A DNA stretch of 64,000 nucleotides. It comes from QHXM01 sp963697975. Lineage in GTDB: Bacteria; Acidobacteriota; Blastocatellia; Pyrinomonadales; Pyrinomonadaceae. Every line of letters starts with the position of its first letter. Positions within the stretch are counted from its first letter, which is position 1. Below, one piece after another: positions 1 through 7,263 of this stretch. The position numbers were made by a program, and so were the translations under genes. The stretch is from positions 1,426,001 to 1,490,000 of the forward strand of contig OY969111.1 of NCBI GenBank assembly GCA_963697975.1. The letters run 5' to 3'. The notes under the pieces were generated by a model that was not told the DNA's origin, did no database searches, and saw only the letters and a program-made list of their open reading frames with translations.

Positions 1-1
1 A

Positions 2-424
2 ATTACGCTTCACGTCGGCTACGGCACGTTCGAGCCTGTGCGCGTCGAAGATTTGAGCGAGCACGCGGTTGCGCCGGAGCAGTACGAGATAAGCGAGGCG
101 GCGGCGCAAAATATCAACGAAGCACGCGCGCGCGGCAATCGCGTCATTAGTATTGGCACAACGACGACGCGCGCTTTAGAATCTGCGGTGGACGAGAGGG
201 GGCGTGTCAGGGCAGGCGCATCGCAAGCACAATTGACAATCACGCCGGGCTACAGGTTTCGCGTCGTTGATGCTCTCTTGACGAACTTTCACCTGCCGCG
301 CTCGTCGCTGCTTGTTCTCGTCGCCACCTTCGCCGGACGCGACCTGGCACTTGCCGCTTACGCCCACGCGGTCAAAGCGCGCTATCGCTTTTACAGTTAC
401 GGCGATTGCATGTTAATAATCTAG
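2..424 (+). CDS. queA: QueA, tRNA preQ1 ribosyltransferase-isomerase (C-terminal part)
   Basis: The gene enters from the left edge, so only the last ~140 codons are present. QueA transfers and isomerises the ribosyl group of S-adenosylmethionine onto preQ1-tRNA to give epoxyqueuosine, a cytoplasmic step of queuosine synthesis. Reading in frame from base 2 gives the family motif LHVGYGTFEPVRVED, then IGTTTTRALES, LLTNFHLPRSSLLVLV and a C-terminal YRFYSYGDCMLI, all standard for the QueA end. The protein stops at the usual family C-terminus, so the 3' end is intact. An apparent ATG at 38 lies inside the conserved motif and is not a start. Confidence 0.95.
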   Translation: MTLHVGYGTFEPVRVEDLSEHAVAPEQYEISEAAAQNINEARARGNRVISIGTTTTRALESAVDERGRVRAGASQAQLTITPGYRFRVVDALLTNFHLPRSSLLVLVATFAGRDLALAAYAHAVKARYRFYSYGDCMLII

Positions 425-494
425 TGATAGGTGATGGGTGATAGGTAATAAGAAATCACCTTCCTCCTACCACTTATCACTTATCACTTATCAC
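424..494. repeat. Heptamer-built intergenic inverted repeat (GTGATAG type)
   Basis: The left arm is a run of 7-base words (GTGATAG, GTGATGG, GTGATAG, GTAATAA). The right arm is the inverted form (CACTTAT / CACCTAT-like words ending TTATCAC). The element fills the gap between queA and the acetyltransferase gene. It could act as a transcript-end hairpin, but no clean T-run follows. A sister copy lies at 2608-2678. Confidence 0.75.
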
Positions 495-503
495 GGTTTT
501 ATC

Positions 504-1064
504 ATGGCTGTCCTGAAGAAAATTCGTTCCCGCTGGTGGTCGCAGGGCGAAGAATCTGCCGAGCCGATTGTCGAGTATGACGCGTCGGCGGCTGAGTCTT
601 TGATTCTGGAAGCGCGCTACGATGTGCGGCCTCTGACCGTCACGCAGCTTGACGAGTGCTGGCGGCTCGATCAGCGTTGCTTCGTTGATGGCGAAGCCTA
701 TAGCCGTGACACTTTTGAATATTTGCTGACGGCTCCTGAGTCCGTTTCTTATCGCGCGGTGACACCGGGCGGCACGATGGTCGGCTTCATCATCGGCCTC
801 GTCGAACCTGATCATACGGGACACGTCACGACCGTCGGCGTCGCGCCAGAGCATCGCCGCCGCCGCATTGCTCGTCGCTTGATGGAAAAAGCCGAAGACG
901 GTTTTCGCCGCCGCGGTGTACGCATCGTTCGTCTAGAAGTCCGCTCGATCAACACGGGCGCGCAGCAGCTCTACCAGAATCTCGGTTACACAGTCACGCA
1001 GCGTCTACCGCGTTACTACTCAAACGGTGGCGATGGTCTCTTAATGATTAAACCGCTGAATTGA
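504..1064 (+). CDS. GNAT-family N-acetyltransferase, RimI-like
   Basis: This 186-residue protein carries a single GNAT fold after a ~35-residue basic N-terminal leader. It is expected to move an acetyl group from acetyl-CoA to an amine; RimI relatives act on protein N-termini. The acetyl-CoA loop is visible as VGVAPEHRRRRIARRLM, followed by the typical LEVRSINTGAQQLYQNLGY segment that closes the fold. The reading frame is open back to 438 through repeat DNA, but the ATG at 504 after the hairpin is the sensible start. The substrate cannot be told from sequence. The gene sits just downstream of queA on the same strand, separated by a hairpin repeat. Confidence 0.85.
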   Translation: MAVLKKIRSRWWSQGEESAEPIVEYDASAAESLILEARYDVRPLTVTQLDECWRLDQRCFVDGEAYSRDTFEYLLTAPESVSYRAVTPGGTMVGFIIGLVEPDHTGHVTTVGVAPEHRRRRIARRLMEKAEDGFRRRGVRIVRLEVRSINTGAQQLYQNLGYTVTQRLPRYYSNGGDGLLMIKPLN

Positions 1065-1143
1065 CGTTTAAGTGAGCGCAATTGAGGGGCGACAGTTTCG
1101 GAGTGCTCTGGCGATAGATTCTGTAGAAGACGATTACCAATAT

Positions 1144-1476
1144 TCAATAGCAGTCCGTTCTCACAACCCTCGCGCTCTCATCCCAACATTGTCGCGGTCT
1201 CGGTTCTCTTCGTTGCGGAGGTTGCGGAAGCTGTCGTGGCTTCAGCGCCATCTTCTCAGCCTTCTCGACTCTTTCCGATTCCTTGTCCTGGTAATACCAC
1301 CACCCGGAAAAGGCAAGCAACGAGAAGATAAGCAGGACTCCCAGCGGAGAGAAGACCCTTCGGCGTGGGCTATCACTGACGACGCTGCCCGCGTATAATC
1401 TCGCCCTGCATTTTTGACACCTCGCGGCATCTTCGTAATTCAACAACCCGCAGTTTCGACAGAGTTGCAGGGGCAT
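1144..1476 (-). CDS. Zinc-ribbon single-pass membrane protein (paralogue of 1624-1968)
   Basis: A 110-residue protein with an N-terminal double CxxC zinc ribbon (CRNCG ... CQKC), a linker, one hydrophobic helix (VLLIFSLLAFSGWWYY) and a charged lysine/arginine-rich tail. Its layout matches the gene just upstream on the same strand (1624-1968): zinc ribbon, SPLxVLL helix, WxYYQxxE at the membrane exit. The two look like a tandem duplication. No enzymatic function is visible. The ATG at 1476 is preceded by a TTG at 1479 that could also start, with GGAG upstream. It may be the last gene of the mglB-mglA group. Confidence 0.65.
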   Translation of the reverse strand: MPLQLCRNCGLLNYEDAARCQKCRARLYAGSVVSDSPRRRVFSPLGVLLIFSLLAFSGWWYYQDKESERVEKAEKMALKPRQLPQPPQRREPRPRQCWDESARVVRTDCY

Positions 1477-1623
1477 CAAGCCAATCTCCGGCTTCGTGAG
1501 AAGTGACGTTTAAGTCGCCAGATTAAAATTGAGGAAAATATTGTCCGTTGTGAAAGTGCTGAAAAGGTGGCGGGTGTGAGCAGAAAATTTGAGAGAGTTT
1601 ACTGAAAGGAAGCTCATCCCTAT

Positions 1624-1968
1624 TTACCGGCAATTCATAGAAGTCCCGCACCTTCCGAAATACCCTTTCTGACTTCTCATTGACTGTTCCTGATCAAGTT
1701 TTTTCTGTTGCTCCTTCTCTTCGACTATCGCAGTCTCTTGTGACTGATAGTAAAACCAGCCGGGAATCGCCAGCAGCAGGATAAGAAGCAGAACTTTCAA
1801 AGGAGAGAATGAGCTTCGTGGCTTGGCATCATCAATCTCGTATGCCTCAAACGAAGCCGCCGATTTCGCCCGTTCGCCTGAACCTGTCAGGCTCGCCTGA
1901 CATCTCTTACAGTTTGCGGCTGTGTTGAAACTCACCAACCCGCATTTCGGGCATTTATGAGAGGTCAT
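1624..1968 (-). CDS. Zinc-ribbon single-pass membrane protein
   Basis: A 114-residue protein: zinc ribbon (CPKCG and CKRC), a polar linker, a transmembrane helix (SPLKVLLLILLLAIPGWFYY), and a glutamate/lysine/glutamine-rich coiled-coil-like tail. It starts 45 bases after the end of mglA on the same strand, so co-transcription with mglB-mglA is likely. Its paralogue follows after ~150 bases. Membrane topology suggests the zinc ribbon is cytoplasmic (inference). I recognise no named family; a role as adaptor for the MglA system is only a context guess. Confidence 0.75.
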   Translation of the reverse strand: MTSHKCPKCGLVSFNTAANCKRCQASLTGSGERAKSAASFEAYEIDDAKPRSSFSPLKVLLLILLLAIPGWFYYQSQETAIVEEKEQQKKLDQEQSMRSQKGYFGRCGTSMNCR

Positions 1969-2013
1969 CGTAAACTCCTTAAGGGTGGGATGAATTGATG
2001 CGGCCTGAAAGTC

Positions 2014-2598
2014 TTAGCTCTTCCGCAATTCTGTCAGCACCTGCTTTGCTACTGACTTGAGCGTGTCGAAAACGCCGACGCCTGTGGCGGCGACCGCCTC
2101 GATGGCAGGCTCGCCCTTGCGTTGCAGTTCCGCCGTGAGGTCCGGGACGGGAACGACGTTGGGAAGGTCGCGCTTGTTGAGTTGCAGGACGTAAGGGAGA
2201 TTCTTCAAGTCATAGCCCTGCGACTCCAGATTCTCTTGCAGGTTGTAAAGCGATTCGATATTGGCGTCCATGCGCTCCTCTTGCGAGTCGGCAACGAAGA
2301 CCACTCCGTCCACACCCTTCAAAATCAGTTTGCGCGAGGCGTCGTAAAAGACCTGCCCCGGCACCGTGTAGAGGTGGAATCGCGTCTTGAAGCCACGCAC
2401 CGTCCCTAACTCTAAAGGCATGAAGTCGAAAAAAAGCGTGCGGTCGGTTTCAGTCGCGAGGCTGATGAGCTTTCCCTTTGACTGTGGAGCAGTGGAATCA
2501 AAGATATATTGCAAATTTGTCGTCTTGCCGCACAATCCTGGGCCGTAGTACACGATCTTGCAATTGATCTCTCGCGAAGCGTAGTTAATGAACGTCAT
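2014..2598 (-). CDS. mglA: MglA-like small Ras-type GTPase
   Basis: A 194-residue G-protein of the bacterial MglA family, which sets cell polarity and drives motility or pole-localised machinery. The P-loop is GPGLCGKTTN near residues 19-28. Downstream come the switch region around LFFDFMPL, the atypical TVPGQVFYDASR (replacing DxxG) and the base-specificity motif LNKRDLP. Length and motifs fit the family closely. It follows mglB (2678-3160) on the same strand with an ~80-base gap filled by a hairpin repeat. MglB is the GTPase-activating partner, so these are a functional pair. Confidence 0.93.
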   Translation of the reverse strand: MTFINYASREINCKIVYYGPGLCGKTTNLQYIFDSTAPQSKGKLISLATETDRTLFFDFMPLELGTVRGFKTRFHLYTVPGQVFYDASRKLILKGVDGVVFVADSQEERMDANIESLYNLQENLESQGYDLKNLPYVLQLNKRDLPNVVPVPDLTAELQRKGEPAIEAVAATGVGVFDTLKSVAKQVLTELRKS

Positions 2599-2607
2599 GG
2601 TAACTCA

Positions 2608-2678
2608 GTGATAGGTGATGGGTGATGGGTAAAAGGTGAAAAGCAGTTTCTTATCACCTATCACCCATCGCTTATTAC
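2608..2678. repeat. Heptamer-built inverted repeat between mglB and mglA
   Basis: One arm reads GTGATAG, GTGATGG, GTGATGG, GTAAAAG. The other arm is TTATCACCTATCACCCATCG-like. It fills the mglB-mglA gap and uses the same words as the element at 424-494. In the transcript it would form a long hairpin between the two cistrons, a possible point of differential mRNA stability. Confidence 0.75.
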
Positions 2679-3160
2679 TAATTGAACAGGCTGTCTATAT
2701 CTTCATCCGTAATCTCTGCGAAAAGCGAGGCCGCGCTGGTCTCTTTTTTGCTGGATTCGCGGATAATTTCGTCGAAAATCGCCGCAAGCTCACTGGAAGC
2801 CTGCCTGACGCGGAGTTTGACGAGGCCGAGGCTCGAGCGCTCGTCAAAGACTACGACCAGCAGCATCCGCCCGATGACGGAGATGTAAATGCTCTCGCGC
2901 TCGCCTTCATGCGAAAGCGTCGGAAACTCTTTCTCACCGATTAATTGAGCCATGCCGCTGGTGGCGGCGACATTCCCGGCGGCAAGCGACGCCAGACTCG
3001 TTGTGTCAAGATTGCTCACATCGCCATGCACGGCGATTTGCTGGCCATCTTTGTCCACCAAAAAAGCTACACGAGCCGAAGAGTCCAGGCGCAGTTTTGC
3101 CAGCACAGCCTTAATCTGGTGGTACTGCTGCTCACGCATTACTATGGGAGTGTCTGCCAT
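2678..3160 (-). CDS. mglB: MglB-like roadblock/LC7 protein
   Basis: A 160-residue protein with a roadblock/LC7 fold: a central region ARVAFLVDKDGQQIAVHG, then SLASLAAGNVAATSGMAQLIGE and the strand ISVIGRMLLVVVFDE, followed by an acidic C-terminal extension. MglB dimers bind MglA and stimulate its GTP hydrolysis, keeping MglA-GTP at one pole. It is the first gene of the minus-strand mglB-mglA-zinc-ribbon group. The ATG at 3160 gives the expected family length. The opposite-strand reading frames here are shadows. Confidence 0.92.
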   Translation of the reverse strand: MADTPIVMREQQYHQIKAVLAKLRLDSSARVAFLVDKDGQQIAVHGDVSNLDTTSLASLAAGNVAATSGMAQLIGEKEFPTLSHEGERESIYISVIGRMLLVVVFDERSSLGLVKLRVRQASSELAAIFDEIIRESSKKETSAASLFAEITDEDIDSLFN

Positions 3161-3541
3161 CAGTACAGCTTTCTTTTTGAAATGGAAGCAGGCGAGGCGA
3201 GAGGCTCGCTAAATGCGGCTGCCCGAAACTCTCAAATTGGAGCTTAAATCAAAGAGTTAGAAGGTTTTTCGCGCGTCCGCACACACGCTCTTGGTGGTCG
3301 CATGCCATGATGGGCACGACGCCGCGACTCCAATAAGCACTCTAACACGGTGCGTTCGGTGACTTCAAGTGTTTTTCTATGTTGGCCACTCATCTTGCAT
3401 AATTTAACGCCAGCCGCGCGTTGCACCCGCTAAACCTTACTCTAACGTTGATTTAGCGGACAAGCTGTGTTAAGCTGCGCGCAGTGACAGTGGCTGCTTC
3501 CGGACATAATGGAGTAGCCCTTTGGAAATCAGGTGCTTCGC
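3161..3541. other. Divergent intergenic region between mglB and the H1-like gene
   Basis: About 380 bases without a convincing gene; a 60-codon minus-strand frame at 3244-3426 has no recognisable features. The region must hold promoters for both flanking transcription units. A weak plus-strand sigma70-like pair, TTGATT at 3448-3453 and TAAGCT at 3471-3476 with a 17-base spacer, lies ~65 bases before the start at 3542. Confidence 0.4.
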
Positions 3542-4495
3542 ATGAGCGATCCTATCGTCAAGGGCGTGAAACGATCTTCCTCCCGTCCGGCCTCGCGTCA
3601 AAATTCCCCAGCGTCGTCTGCAAAGAATCGCACGTTGGCGGGTAAGAGTGCGCGACCAAAACCGATAGTTAAGCGTTCGACATCTGAGAAAGCCCCCGCA
3701 CGCAAAGCTCCCAAATCAAGCGCAAAGTCTGGCGCGACGGCGACGGCTAAAGGTAAAGCGGCAAAAGCCGCTGCACGCAAGCCGCCTGCCCCGAAGAAGC
3801 TGGCCCCGACTCAGAAGAAAGCAGCGCCCTCTAAAGTCAAAGCTAAAGCGCCCGCCCGCAAGCCCGCGCCTCCAGCCAAAAAGACAAGTAAGCCCGTCGC
3901 GGTCAAAGCGGCCAAGTCTCGTCCGGTTCAAGCTAAACCAAAGAAGGCTGTAACGCTTCCGCCGCGCAAGATAGTCGCTCCGCCTCCGACTCCGCGCCAG
4001 CCAACTCGTGATGAAGCGGCGGCTCTGAAAGCTTTCGAGCGCGCACACAAGGAGTTTGCTCGTGGTCGCTTTGGCGAAGCGCGCATCCAGTTTCGCGCTC
4101 TGATTGAGAAGTATGCGAATGTTTCGGAGGTGACGGCGCGCGCCCGAACTTATTTAGCGGTCGCCGAATCGCGCCTTCGCACAGAACTCTCTCTGCCGCG
4201 TGATGCCGACTCGCTCTATGATCGCGGAGTGATAGAGCTTAATCGTGGGGAATACGTTGCCGCGCAGGAGATGTTTGAGCGGGCGCTCAAGCGCGAACCC
4301 GAAGCGGCCCACATTCATTACGGGTTGGCGGCGACGCGCTCACGCTTAGGCTCGATCGAGACGGCGCTTGAATCTTTACAGAAAGCCTTAGAGCTTCAAC
4401 CAAATTTGCGCGTGCGCGCCCAGCACGACCATGACCTCACGACGCTCAGGAACGACCCCGATTTCGAGCGTCTGGTTTTCGCTTCCCGTTTTTAG
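3542..4495 (+). CDS. Histone-H1-like Lys/Ala/Pro-rich protein fused to TPR repeats
   Basis: A 317-residue protein in two parts. Residues 1-~155 are extremely rich in lysine, alanine, proline and serine (repeats such as KAPARKPAPPAKK), like histone H1 tails or bacterial H1-like DNA-binding proteins. Residues ~160-317 form helical TPR-type repeats (ALKAFERAHKEFARGRFGEA; DRGVIELNRGEYVAAQEMFE; ALESLQKALELQPNL). The first part would bind nucleic acid or polyanions through charge; the TPR part would bind protein. GTG at 3533 is an alternative start; ATG at 3542 is preferred. Function is unknown, and the fusion is the notable point. Confidence 0.8.
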   Translation: MSDPIVKGVKRSSSRPASRQNSPASSAKNRTLAGKSARPKPIVKRSTSEKAPARKAPKSSAKSGATATAKGKAAKAAARKPPAPKKLAPTQKKAAPSKVKAKAPARKPAPPAKKTSKPVAVKAAKSRPVQAKPKKAVTLPPRKIVAPPPTPRQPTRDEAAALKAFERAHKEFARGRFGEARIQFRALIEKYANVSEVTARARTYLAVAESRLRTELSLPRDADSLYDRGVIELNRGEYVAAQEMFERALKREPEAAHIHYGLAATRSRLGSIETALESLQKALELQPNLRVRAQHDHDLTTLRNDPDFERLVFASRF

Positions 4496-4546
4496 CCTCC
4501 CCTTCCACCCGCTTAATTATCTACTCTCCCGATCCAGCATGTAGCT

Positions 4547-4575
4547 TTCAAAAGTCTCTACCTTTCAGATATGAT
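4547..4575 (+). promoter_or_regulatory. Candidate sigma70 promoter for the glmR-glmU-glmS cluster
   Basis: TTCAAA (4547-4552), a 17-base spacer, and TATGAT (4570-4575) lie ~50 bases upstream of the TTG start at 4628. Four of six and five of six bases match consensus. No other good box is seen in the 130-base gap. Confidence 0.4.
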
Positions 4576-4627
4576 TTCACTTGTGGCCGAAAGAGCCGAG
4601 CCACTTTTTGTTGAAGGAATCTAAAAG

Positions 4628-5665
4628 TTGCCACTCGCGGAAACTAATCACGACTTGAAGCTCGTCGCCATCGGCGGCGGGACAGGACTCTCCACGTTGC
4701 TTGCCGGACTCAAGCAACTCGTCGGCGCAAGCGATGGCGAGGGTGTCTGGCTGGAAAACCTTTCGGCCATCGTCACTGTTTCGGATGACGGTGGAAGTTC
4801 GGGCCGCCTGCGCGAAGAATTGCAGATGCTTCCACCCGGCGACATACGCAACTGCATGGTCGCGCTCTCGGAAGATTCCAACTTGCTCTCACGCCTCTTT
4901 CGCCATCGCTTTCGCGGCTCAGGCGAACTCGGCGGCCATAGTTTCGGCAATCTCTTTTTAGCTGCGATGACGGAAGTGACGGGCGATTTCGTCGAAGCAG
5001 TCCGTCTCTCTTCTGAAGTTATAGCGAGCAAAGGGCGCATCTATCCGGCGACGATTAATGATGTGCGGCTCGTCGCAGAGCTTGAAGATGGCAGCGAAGT
5101 GCGCGGCGAAACTCAGATCACGGCATCGCTCGCGCCCATCCGCCGCCTGCGGCTTGAGCCTGAGCAGTGCCTTCCCCTCCCGGAAGCTCTCACAGCCATT
5201 CGCGCGGCGGATGCTATCACCATCGGTCCAGGCTCTCTCTACACGAGCATTCTGCCGAATCTTCTGGTGGCACGCGTCGCCAACGCCATCGGTCAAGCAC
5301 ATGCCATCAAAATTTTCATCTGTAACCTGATGACGCAGCCCGGCGAAACAGACGGCTACACGGCTCGCCAGCATCTTGAGACGGTCAAAAAATACGCGCC
5401 CGAGATAGCTTTTGATTACGTTATTCTCAATAACCATCCGATTAGCCAGGAACAGGCTGCGCTCTATGCAGCGGACGGGGCATTTCAAATCGGCATGCAG
5501 GATCACATGTTTGAAAAGGCTTTCAGCGCGGAGACGGAGGTTGTGCGCGCAGACCTTCTGGACGAGGGCGAAAAAGTCCGGCACAATCCAGATAAGTTGG
5601 CGCGTGTCGTCTTAGCCTGCTGCGAGCAGGCGCGCACGAGCCGCCCCGCAGCTATCCAGTTCTGA
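4628..5665 (+). CDS. glmR: GlmR/YvcK-like UDP-GlcNAc-binding regulator (CofD-like fold)
   Basis: A 345-residue member of the YvcK/GlmR branch of the CofD-like family. It shows IGGGTGLSTLL at residues 15-25, VSDDGGSSGRLR at ~51-62, PPGDIRNC, GHSFGNLFLAAM and IGPGSLYTSILPNL, all signatures of this branch. B. subtilis GlmR/YvcK binds UDP-GlcNAc and stimulates GlmS when UDP-GlcNAc is low, steering carbon into cell-wall precursors. Here it is followed by glmU (5-base gap) and glmS, which fits that role directly. The start is TTG at 4628 with GAAGGA upstream. Confidence 0.92.
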   Translation: MPLAETNHDLKLVAIGGGTGLSTLLAGLKQLVGASDGEGVWLENLSAIVTVSDDGGSSGRLREELQMLPPGDIRNCMVALSEDSNLLSRLFRHRFRGSGELGGHSFGNLFLAAMTEVTGDFVEAVRLSSEVIASKGRIYPATINDVRLVAELEDGSEVRGETQITASLAPIRRLRLEPEQCLPLPEALTAIRAADAITIGPGSLYTSILPNLLVARVANAIGQAHAIKIFICNLMTQPGETDGYTARQHLETVKKYAPEIAFDYVILNNHPISQEQAALYAADGAFQIGMQDHMFEKAFSAETEVVRADLLDEGEKVRHNPDKLARVVLACCEQARTSRPAAIQF

Positions 5666-5670
5666 TTTTT

Positions 5671-7164
5671 ATGGAGAAACAAACGCAGTTCACCATGCAG
5701 GACACGCCCGCGACTTTAGACGTGCTGATCCTCGCCGCTGGACTCGGCACGCGTATGCGCTCGCGCACGGCGAAAGTCCTGCACAAGCTCGGCGGGCGTC
5801 CTCTCATCGCGCATGTCTGTCGAGCCGCCGCTGCGCTCACCTCGCGTCCCATTCACGTCATCGTTGGTCACCAAGCCGAACAGGTCGAGATGGCCGTCCG
5901 CGAAGAGTTGGACGAGCATGGCGCGAGCTTTATCAAACAGGCCGAACAACGCGGAACGGGCGATGCTGTGATGGCGGCGCGCGAGGCTTTCGCTGATGCG
6001 GGTTCGACCATTCTGGTTCTCTCCGGCGATGTGCCGCTCGTTCGCGCAGAAACTCTGGGCGCTCTCGTCCAACAGCACCGCGCGCATCGCGGGCGCGGTG
6101 CAGCCTGCACGATGCTGACCGTTCGCCTCGAAGACCCGACCGGATACGGGCGCATCGTGCGCGATGATGAAGGGCGTTTCCAGAAGATTGTGGAGCAAAA
6201 GGACGCCACGCCGGAGGAACGGCAGATCAGGGAAATCAACGCGGGCATCTACTGCTTTGAAACCAGCGCTCTCTTTTCCGCTCTGGCTCGCGTTCAGCCT
6301 GCCAACGCGCAAGGCGAATATTACCTGACGGACGTGCCCGGCATCCTGCGCGCCGATGGCGAAGACGTGAGTATCTTTCTGCACGGCGACGCGCGCGAAG
6401 TCTCCGGCATCAACACGCGCGTCGAGTTGGCCGAGTTCGAGCGCATCCTGCGCCAGCGCACACTCCGCCGCCTGATGCTTGATAGCGGCGTGACTTTCAT
6501 TGACCCCGCGCACACCTACGTCAGCGCCGAGGCTCAAGTCGGGCGCGACTGTGTCATCTACCCGGACGTACACATCGAAGGCAGCACAACCATCGGCGAC
6601 GATTGCGAGATACGCTCCGGCACGCGCATCACCAACTCGCGCATCGGCAACGGCGTGACCATCAAAGATCATTGTGTCATCGTTGACAGCGAAATTTCAG
6701 GTGGATGTACGGTTGGCCCATCCGCTCACTTGCGGATGAACGCGAAGCTGGAAGAGGGTGCGGCGGTCGGCAATTTCGTCGAGATGAAAAAGTCGCGGCT
6801 GGGACGTAAATCGAAAGCGATGCATCTGACCTATCTCGGTGACGCGACCATCGGCGAGAAGACGAACATCGGCGCGGGCACAATCACGTGCAACTACGAC
6901 GGTAAGGATAAGCACGAGACGGTCATCGAAGATGAAGTCAAGATCGGATCAAACACGATGCTCGTCGCTCCCGTGCGCGTCGGACGTAACTCTGTCACGG
7001 GCGCAGGCTCGGTGGTGACGAAGGACGTGCCGCCCGACACACTCGTCGCGGGCGTTCCGGCAGTCGTCAAAAAACGGCTTAGCGAATCAGTCGAGGCTAA
7101 AGCGGGTGATGGGCAAGAGACTGAGACACCGCAGGAGACGAATGTTGTAGACGCTCCGGCTTAG
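5671..7164 (+). CDS. glmU: GlmU, bifunctional GlcN-1-P acetyltransferase / GlcNAc-1-P uridyltransferase
   Basis: A 497-residue enzyme making UDP-GlcNAc for peptidoglycan and LPS. The N-terminal Rossmann uridyltransferase domain has LAAGLGTRMRSRTAKVLHK near residues 20-39. The C-terminal left-handed beta-helix of hexapeptide repeats carries the acetyltransferase (e.g. GNFVEMKKSRLG, HLTYLGDATIG, ITCNYDGKDKHETVIED). A ~25-residue acidic tail after KKRLSES is longer than in E. coli. It starts 5 bases after glmR, without a strong ribosome-binding site, suggesting translational coupling; ATG at 5695 is a second option. Confidence 0.97.
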   Translation: MEKQTQFTMQDTPATLDVLILAAGLGTRMRSRTAKVLHKLGGRPLIAHVCRAAAALTSRPIHVIVGHQAEQVEMAVREELDEHGASFIKQAEQRGTGDAVMAAREAFADAGSTILVLSGDVPLVRAETLGALVQQHRAHRGRGAACTMLTVRLEDPTGYGRIVRDDEGRFQKIVEQKDATPEERQIREINAGIYCFETSALFSALARVQPANAQGEYYLTDVPGILRADGEDVSIFLHGDAREVSGINTRVELAEFERILRQRTLRRLMLDSGVTFIDPAHTYVSAEAQVGRDCVIYPDVHIEGSTTIGDDCEIRSGTRITNSRIGNGVTIKDHCVIVDSEISGGCTVGPSAHLRMNAKLEEGAAVGNFVEMKKSRLGRKSKAMHLTYLGDATIGEKTNIGAGTITCNYDGKDKHETVIEDEVKIGSNTMLVAPVRVGRNSVTGAGSVVTKDVPPDTLVAGVPAVVKKRLSESVEAKAGDGQETETPQETNVVDAPA

Positions 7165-7171
7165 AATAATC

Positions 7172-7240
7172 GTAGGGGCAGGGCTTGTCCTGCCCACGTG
7201 CTTTCGTAATCGAACGGGCAGGGACAAGCCCTGCCCCTAC
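7172..7240. repeat. Intergenic hairpin (GGGGCAGGGCTTGTCC type) between glmU and glmS
   Basis: The arms at 7172-7195 and 7216-7240 are inverse complements of ~24 bases with one extra C, around a ~20-base loop. It is a very stable potential hairpin and the only structure in the 99-base glmU-glmS gap. It could attenuate or protect the transcript; there is no T-run directly after it. Confidence 0.85.
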
Positions 7241-7263
7241 ATTCTTAAATCAAGGATCATTGT

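Noticed and set aside
4958..5584. 208-codon minus-strand frame opposite glmR
   Set aside because: Overlaps conserved GlmR motifs on the plus strand and has no plausible product.
5716..6672. 318-codon minus-strand frame opposite glmU
   Set aside because: It has no recognisable domain and is a by-product of the GC-rich codon pattern of glmU, which is unambiguous on the plus strand.
7165..7263. glmS ribozyme upstream of glmS
   Set aside because: Only 99 bases separate glmU and glmS and nearly all of it is a GGGGCAGGGC-type hairpin; the conserved ribozyme core is absent.
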